A DNA stretch of 59,829 nucleotides from Chloroflexota bacterium. GTDB taxonomy: Bacteria; Chloroflexota; Dehalococcoidia; Lucifugimonadales; UBA2962. The stretch spans positions 1 to 59,829 of the forward strand of contig QGNM01000006.1 of assembly GCA_003228095.2 (NCBI GenBank), written 5' to 3'. This document shows positions 54,502-59,829 of this stretch, piece after piece; positions within the stretch are counted from its first letter, which is position 1; each line of letters begins with the position of its first letter. Under the pieces are notes generated by a model. It ran no database searches, had not been told where the DNA came from, and saw only the letters and a list, made by a program, of their open reading frames with translations. The translations under genes were made by a program, and so were the position numbers.

Positions 54502-56090
54502 TTAAAGAGTCTTTTTACAAACGATTACAAAATCAAGCGAAATCTGAACTTGCAGCCAAAGCAGATAAATACCGAGTTGTGGTGCAACTAGGCCACTGCT
54601 CTACTTCTTTGGGCGCCAAGGAAGTAGTTGAATCTTTTGACAAATATTTAACGTCTGATTCTTATTTGGTAGTTGCAGGTTGTGATGGTGCTTGCTTTAA
54701 CGGCCCTACAGTTAGTGTCAGAAGCCCCGATGGAAGTATTGTAAGCCTTGATAATATGGATGCATCTATTGCTGTTCGAATTGCAACATTGATTGAAGGC
54801 AATGTGTCTCCTTTAAAATTCAAGGATGCCAACAATGTATTTATAGATGGACAGACTAGATTAGTACTTCAAACCTGTGGAGAAATTGATGCAGTTAACC
54901 TATCAGAGTATATTGAGACTAAAGGATATTATGGCTTATTTAAAGCCGTGTCATTAAGTCCGGATAAAGTTATTGACAGAGTCAAGAATTCCGGCCTAAG
55001 AGGACGCGGAGGCGCTTATTTCCCAACTGCATTGAAATGGAAAGGAGCAAGAAAAGCAAAAGGGGTAAATAAGTATATTGTTGTTAACTCAGAAGAAGGC
55101 GAACCTGGCGTTTTCAAAGACAGGCATCTTATGGAAGGAGTCCCACATAAAATTATTGAAGGAGCTCTTATCGCTGCATATGCAGTAGGAGCTAATAATA
55201 TTTTTTTCTATATTAATGCTGAGGCCAATTTATCTTATGAACGAATGAACTTAGCTATAAAAGAAATGACATCTGGAGGTATTTTAAAAGATGGCATTAT
55301 GGGATCTAAATGGCCAGTTAAAATAGAACTTAGAAGAGGAGCAGGAGGATATGTCTGCGGTGAGGAGACAACTCTTATAAATACTATGGAAGGTTATAGA
55401 AGAGAGCCTCGTTTAAGGCCTCCATTTCCTACTGAATCTGGATACCTAGACTCACCTACGATAATTAATAATGCTGAGACACTGGCAAACCTACCACATA
55501 TTTTTTCAAGTCCAATTTCAGATTTCACAGCAATTGGAGTCGAGAATCAATCAGGCACCAAGCTAATAAGCCTCTCAGGAGCAGTTCGACGTACTGGCTT
55601 AGCCGAAGTTCCATTCGGTACGACGCTGAAATATTTAGTGAATCATATTGGTGGAGGGTTACCAGAGTCTAAGTCAGTCAAAGCAATTGGCATAGGTGGC
55701 CCTTCAAGCGGCCTTTTGCCACCAAGCTTAATTGATACAAAAATATCACCTGGGGCTTTAAATGAAGCCGGTATAATCCTAGGATCTGGCGGTGTAATTG
55801 TGCTAGACGACACTATCACAATCATAGATTTCATCAGACACTTGGCTGCTTACAATTCAGATGAATCATGTGGCAAGTGCACTCCTTGTCGAGAAGGAAC
55901 CCCAAAACTTGTTGAATTGATTGATAAATTTATTAGTCAAAAAGCAACAAGCCATGATGTAAATGAGATCGAAAGCTTAGCAATGATAATAAAAGATTCC
56001 TCTTTGTGTGGGCTTGGTCAAGCCGCAGGAACTCCAGTTTTTTCATTAATACGCTTTTTTTACGATCAATTGTTAATTAAGGATAATTGA
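54498..56090 (+). CDS. NuoF-like NAD(H)/FMN-binding subunit
   Basis: 530-residue flavoprotein. Residues 1-110 form a thioredoxin-like [2Fe-2S] region (GHCSTSLGA and GCDGACFNGP), which keeps three of the usual cysteines. The core has GRGGAYFPTALKW for FMN, NSEEGEPGVFKDRHLME for NADH, and GAGGYVCGEETTLINTMEG. The C terminus holds the [4Fe-4S] ligands SCGKCTPCREGT and SLCGLGQ. Unlike HydB it lacks extra C-terminal ferredoxin domains. It connects NAD(H) to the formate dehydrogenase and perhaps to AOR. It starts at TTG 54498, overlapping nuoE by four bases. Confidence 0.93.
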   Translation: MIKESFYKRLQNQAKSELAAKADKYRVVVQLGHCSTSLGAKEVVESFDKYLTSDSYLVVAGCDGACFNGPTVSVRSPDGSIVSLDNMDASIAVRIATLIEGNVSPLKFKDANNVFIDGQTRLVLQTCGEIDAVNLSEYIETKGYYGLFKAVSLSPDKVIDRVKNSGLRGRGGAYFPTALKWKGARKAKGVNKYIVVNSEEGEPGVFKDRHLMEGVPHKIIEGALIAAYAVGANNIFFYINAEANLSYERMNLAIKEMTSGGILKDGIMGSKWPVKIELRRGAGGYVCGEETTLINTMEGYRREPRLRPPFPTESGYLDSPTIINNAETLANLPHIFSSPISDFTAIGVENQSGTKLISLSGAVRRTGLAEVPFGTTLKYLVNHIGGGLPESKSVKAIGIGGPSSGLLPPSLIDTKISPGALNEAGIILGSGGVIVLDDTITIIDFIRHLAAYNSDESCGKCTPCREGTPKLVELIDKFISQKATSHDVNEIESLAMIIKDSSLCGLGQAAGTPVFSLIRFFYDQLLIKDN

Positions 56091-56092
56091 AT

Positions 56093-56272
56093 ATGAAATT
56101 TAACATTAGAACAATAACTTGCACGATTGGAGGCATTTTAATTGGAGTTGTAATAGGCTCCTTACTTGGAAAGGTGTATATAGGTACCATAATCGGAGTT
56201 ACGCTCGCAGGAGCGCTATTCCTAACTTTTGGTCAAAATAAAACTCGCGATACCGATAACACAGATCAATAG
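56093..56272 (+). CDS. small two-helix membrane protein between nuoF and fdhA
   Basis: A 59-residue ORF starts at ATG 56093, with AAGGA upstream, right after the nuoF-like stop. It has two Gly-rich hydrophobic helices (TIGGILIGVVIGSLLG and YIGTIIGVTLAGALFL) and a short polar tail. Its stop codon is immediately followed by the AGGAGG of fdhA. No family is recognised. Its place inside a tight enzyme operon suggests a membrane tether or assembly factor for an otherwise soluble complex; this is inference. Confidence 0.6.
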   Translation: MKFNIRTITCTIGGILIGVVIGSLLGKVYIGTIIGVTLAGALFLTFGQNKTRDTDNTDQ

Positions 56273-56288
56273 GAGGCTCTTTAATCCT

Positions 56289-59030
56289 TTGTTAACGATA
56301 AATATCAACGGTAATCAACAAAAAGTGTCTGAAGGTATTTCTGTTTTAGACGCTATAAACGCATCCGATACATATATTAGCCAGCTTTGTAAAGACCCAG
56401 ACATGAAAGCAATTGGAGCATGCAGAACTTGCTTAGTTAAAATTGATGGAGTCAAAGGATACCCAACTTCATGCTCAACTCCAGTAACCGATGGCATGAC
56501 AATATGGACTGAGACATCGGATGTTAGAAATACTCGTGCCGGTGTTTTAGAACTAACACTTTCAATGTTGCCAAAGGAAAATGGCGATAATAATTTAAAC
56601 AAAAATGCTCAAACTGATTATCAAGAATTATCCATTGCTTTAAAACATCATAAAATTAAAACTTCTAGGTGGGAGTCACGAGAAAGACAGGAAACTGACG
56701 AATCTAACCCAGTGTTTGATATTGCCATGAATGATTGCATATTATGTGGCCGGTGCGTCCAAGCTTGTCAAGATGGTCATCAATTTATTGGAGCTATAGA
56801 TTTTCTTGGATCAGGCAACCTTAATAGCCGGATTGGCACTTTTGGGGACCGACCATTAATTGAATCGAATTGCACCACCTGTGGGCAATGCTTATCCGTA
56901 TGTCCAACTGGTGCTATCAGGACTAAAACGGCACCACAAAACATCGTAAAAACCGTTAATACAACATGCCCATACTGTGGCGTAGGATGTGGGCTCAAAG
57001 CTAATGTGAGCTCATCTGACCAAATCATCGAAGTGATGGATGATCCTGAAAACCAATCTAGTTTGGGTATGCTCTGCGTCAAAGGTAGATTTGGCTACAA
57101 TTTTGTACACCACAAAGATAGGCTAACACATCCTCTAATTCGTAAAAACGGAAAATTACAAGCAGTAGACTGGGATACAGCATTTGATTTTCTAGCAGAA
57201 AAACTATGGAAATATAGAGGTTCGGCTTTCGGTACTTTATGTAGCGCAAAAGCAACCAATGAAGACGGGTATGTGCAACAGAAATTTTCTCGTTTGATCA
57301 TGAATTCAAACAATATAGATCATTGTACAAGGCTATGCCACTCTCCATCTGTATTAGCGATGTTAGAGTCCTTAGGTAGCGGTGCTACTAGTAACTCATA
57401 CATTGACTACGAGGAAGCAGGATGTTTATTAATAATTGGTTCAGATGCAACATCTAACCATCCTGTCGCAGCTGCAAGGATGCGAAGAGCCGTAATAGAG
57501 AACGGCGCAAAACTTATAGTCATTAATCCAAGAAGGATAGAAATGTGTGACTACGCTAACGTGTGGCTTCGACCAAAACCTGGAACAGATGTGGCACTGC
57601 TAAATGGAATCGCGAAAGTTATCCTGGACCAAAAGTTAGCTAATCTTGACTTCATTATAAAACGTACTGAAAACTTTGATGAGTGGAAATCCGTTATTGA
57701 TAAATACACCCTTGATTATGTAGAGAAAATTACCGGGGTGCCTAAAACCGATATTGTCTATGCAGCAAAAAGTTACGCAAACCCTCCATTTTCAGGGTCA
57801 TGCCTTATATGGGGGATGGGAATAACCCAACACACCAATGGTACTGCTAATGCACATAGTCTGCTTAATTTGTCACTCGTGTCAGGACAATTAGGTAAGC
57901 CAGGTTCAGGCATTTCTCCACTCAGAGGACAAAATAACGTCCAAGGATGCGGAGATGCAGGATGTCTCCCTGACAATTTTCCAGGGTACCAACCCATAGA
58001 ATCTGATGCTTACAAAAAATTCCAGCACGCTTGGGGTATGAATAATTTACCAAGTAAAAATGGGTTAGTTATAACTGAAATGGTTAAAGCCATTGACTCA
58101 GGTGAAATTAAGTCAATGTATGTTGTAGGTGAAAACCCTCTGTTATCTGAGCCTGACCTATCGCATACTGAAGAGACGTTTAAAAAATTAGATTTACTTA
58201 TAGTGCAGGATATATTCATGCACGAAACAGCAGAATTAGCTGACATCGTGCTCCCAGCTACATCCTTTGCTGAGAAAAACGGCACGTTTACTAATAGTGA
58301 GAGAAGAGTACAAAGGGTGAAACAACTTGTACAACCTATTGGCGAAAGTCGTTCAGACTGGCAGATATTTTGCCAACTTGCGAATGTATTATCCAATCGT
58401 TATAAGTTAAATTTAAACGACCAATTCTCTTATAAAAATGCATCCGAAATATGGGATGAAATGGCTGGACTAACTCCGATGCTTAAAGGTATAAACTATG
58501 ACCGTCTTAGTGCAGAAGGAGGGATTCAATGGCCTTGCCCCGACACTAATCACCCAGGTACTCGTTATTTATATCAGAACGATTTCCCAAGAGGCAACCG
58601 AGCAAAGTTCGTTCCATTTGAACAAGGAAAACCTGCCCAGGAGATGCCAACCAGAAAATTCCCATTGATTCTTAACACTGGTCGCACGCTTTACCACTGG
58701 CATGGCGGCACAATCACTAAAAGGTCTGACAACTTAATATCACATACCAGCGATCTTGAAGTTTCTATCAATATCAAAGATGGTTCCACTTATAACATCA
58801 AAAATGGTGACTGGATTAAAGTTACTTCCAGGCGCGGATCACTTATAGGTAAAGCAATTTTTGATAACAAAATGGAACCAGGCCAAGTTTTTGTCCCATT
58901 TACTAAGCTCAAAAACTCAGCTGCGAATTTTTTGACGAATTCTGCTCTAGATGAAAACTCTAAAATACCAGAATATAAAGTTTGTGCTGTTAATATACAA
59001 AAATCCAATTCTAAAAATATAATGGCGTAA
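56289..59030 (+). CDS. fdhA: NAD-linked formate dehydrogenase catalytic subunit (Cys type)
   Basis: About 913 aa from TTG 56289, with AGGAGG 12 bases upstream. Domain order: a [2Fe-2S] ferredoxin (GACRTCLVKI, residues about 1-90), two [4Fe-4S] motifs (CILCGRCVQAC near 150 and CTTCGQCLSVCP near 194), the N-terminal CPYCGVGC cluster of the Mo/W-bis-MGD domain near 227, and RLCHSPSV with the metal-ligand Cys near 350, so this is the Cys rather than the selenocysteine form. It oxidises formate to CO2 or works in reverse. With NuoE/F-like partners it should form an NAD-dependent FDH. The cofactor genes lie upstream on the same strand. Confidence 0.94.
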   Translation: MLTININGNQQKVSEGISVLDAINASDTYISQLCKDPDMKAIGACRTCLVKIDGVKGYPTSCSTPVTDGMTIWTETSDVRNTRAGVLELTLSMLPKENGDNNLNKNAQTDYQELSIALKHHKIKTSRWESRERQETDESNPVFDIAMNDCILCGRCVQACQDGHQFIGAIDFLGSGNLNSRIGTFGDRPLIESNCTTCGQCLSVCPTGAIRTKTAPQNIVKTVNTTCPYCGVGCGLKANVSSSDQIIEVMDDPENQSSLGMLCVKGRFGYNFVHHKDRLTHPLIRKNGKLQAVDWDTAFDFLAEKLWKYRGSAFGTLCSAKATNEDGYVQQKFSRLIMNSNNIDHCTRLCHSPSVLAMLESLGSGATSNSYIDYEEAGCLLIIGSDATSNHPVAAARMRRAVIENGAKLIVINPRRIEMCDYANVWLRPKPGTDVALLNGIAKVILDQKLANLDFIIKRTENFDEWKSVIDKYTLDYVEKITGVPKTDIVYAAKSYANPPFSGSCLIWGMGITQHTNGTANAHSLLNLSLVSGQLGKPGSGISPLRGQNNVQGCGDAGCLPDNFPGYQPIESDAYKKFQHAWGMNNLPSKNGLVITEMVKAIDSGEIKSMYVVGENPLLSEPDLSHTEETFKKLDLLIVQDIFMHETAELADIVLPATSFAEKNGTFTNSERRVQRVKQLVQPIGESRSDWQIFCQLANVLSNRYKLNLNDQFSYKNASEIWDEMAGLTPMLKGINYDRLSAEGGIQWPCPDTNHPGTRYLYQNDFPRGNRAKFVPFEQGKPAQEMPTRKFPLILNTGRTLYHWHGGTITKRSDNLISHTSDLEVSINIKDGSTYNIKNGDWIKVTSRRGSLIGKAIFDNKMEPGQVFVPFTKLKNSAANFLTNSALDENSKIPEYKVCAVNIQKSNSKNIMA

Positions 59031-59039
59031 AATATAAAA

Positions 59040-59780
59040 ATGGCAGAAAAATTAACTGAAATACTTAGACCCAAGGCATCTTCTTATAAAGGCGGTCGCA
59101 AGGTATATCTTGTGGCATCCATGTTTGGTTTTCAAGGGATTCCAGATGACTTAAAATTAAAGCTGGAAACCTATTGGACCGATGTTAGAAACCAAATTGA
59201 AAATCTAGAACAATCCCTGACAAAAGTTACACGTGTATATCACGAAGGTGTATTTGAATCCGGCCAAAGCGGCCTAGACTCAGTAAACGATATTAATTCT
59301 TACGCTCATTCTTTTATAAATATTTTATGCAAATCTACTGCTACTCTCGAATCACTTGAAGATAAGAAGTTAGTACAAGAAGAATACGATTGGCGACTTT
59401 GCTCCTCTGCCGGACTTACTAGTGAAACAGTATATTCTTTAATTATAAAAAATTTAGAAGAATCCACTGTTAAAAGATGGGCTCATGCTTCAAAAGTAAT
59501 CGACTCTACTATACCTAAAGACGAAGCTGCATTATTAATAGTAAATGAAAACCATAAAATACAATTCCCAGATGATATACAGGTTTTTTATATTTCACCT
59601 CCATCATTTGATGGCATCAAACGATGGGTTGACGACCAAATTAAATTAATGATGGATGCCCAACGTGAATCGACTAACGCAGCAGAACCTGAACCAGAGA
59701 AAGTTCCAGATGAAATCAAGGAAACTATTAACGAAACTAGTAACAAAACAGATGATGAAACCACCATTTATCCATATTGA
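59040..59780 (+). CDS. hypothetical soluble protein downstream of fdhA
   Basis: 246-residue protein without a signal, membrane helix or Cys cluster. The N-terminal 200 residues are mixed alpha/beta with long amphipathic helices (YWTDVRNQIENLEQSL). The last 45 residues are acidic and Glu/Thr-rich, so probably disordered. I do not recognise it. FdhE- or FdhD-like motifs (zinc fingers, CGxCG) are absent, so it is not a standard FDH accessory factor. It lies 9 bp after fdhA without a clear ribosome site, so it is probably co-translated and linked to the enzyme. The remaining 49 bp to the edge show no terminator. Confidence 0.6.
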   Translation: MAEKLTEILRPKASSYKGGRKVYLVASMFGFQGIPDDLKLKLETYWTDVRNQIENLEQSLTKVTRVYHEGVFESGQSGLDSVNDINSYAHSFINILCKSTATLESLEDKKLVQEEYDWRLCSSAGLTSETVYSLIIKNLEESTVKRWAHASKVIDSTIPKDEAALLIVNENHKIQFPDDIQVFYISPPSFDGIKRWVDDQIKLMMDAQRESTNAAEPEPEKVPDEIKETINETSNKTDDETTIYPY

Positions 59781-59829
59781 AAAATTACTTTAGATAACAT
59801 ATATCAAAGTATAAGTTATTCAGAATACA

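Noticed and set aside
54025-56090. Part of a respiratory complex I operon
   Set aside because: Only NuoE- and NuoF-like genes are present, between aor and fdhA; no membrane or quinone-module subunits are nearby.
57330-57345. Selenocysteine at the FdhA active site
   Set aside because: The codon is TGC (Cys) and there is no in-frame TGA, so the enzyme is the Cys form.

Overview
The window is an AT-rich bacterial chromosome segment that is almost entirely coding. It carries housekeeping genes (tag, smpB, aroC, tRNA-Arg), FAD-linked glycolate oxidation and a tungsten/molybdenum formate module. Broad gene content and base composition would fit a marine Chloroflexota of the Dehalococcoidia/SAR202 type. 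That assignment is an inference from the overall picture; no marker gene here proves it.

Layout. 1-6.5 kb: the 3' end of hflX with an in-frame stop, an SDR, 3-methyladenine glycosylase, a winged-helix/TIR-like protein, a lipoprotein C-terminal processing protease, smpB, a small HTH protein with a palindrome inside its own promoter, a short membrane ORF and tRNA-Arg(TCT). 6.5-8.6 kb: a DUF255 thioredoxin-fold protein. 8.6-38.4 kb: one 30-kb minus-strand surface-glycan locus, with genes mostly overlapping or separated by a few bases. 38.5-43.6 kb: glcDEF plus an SDR with a degenerate catalytic site. 43.6-46.3 kb: aroC, a 400-bp structured intergenic region and an MFS exporter. 46.3-59.8 kb: a plus-strand C1/metal cofactor block: formate-THF ligase, two MoeA proteins (one fused to a periplasmic-binding-like domain), MobA, MoaD, a tungsten aldehyde:ferredoxin oxidoreductase, NuoE- and NuoF-like subunits, a small membrane protein, a Cys-type formate dehydrogenase and an unknown soluble protein.

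The glycan locus combines precursor synthesis (UDP-GlcNAc 2-epimerase, UDP-ManNAc dehydrogenase-like enzyme, NAD-dependent epimerase), an initiating sugar-phosphate transferase, four GT-B type glycosyltransferases, two polyprenyl-phosphate-sugar synthase-like GT2 enzymes, three multi-spanning GT-C type transferases, a Wzy-type polymerase/ligase with TPRs, modification enzymes (asparagine synthase, carbamoyltransferase, three methyltransferase-like proteins) and two heparinase-like alpha/alpha-toroid proteins. No Wzx or ABC flippase is seen in the window; an LPG-synthase-type membrane protein is present.

The most unusual signal is a set of three short single-pass membrane ORFs (51-55 aa). Each lies directly upstream of, and is apparently translationally coupled to, one of the three GT-C genes. 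They share an aromatic Trp-led membrane segment and may be dedicated subunits of these transferases.
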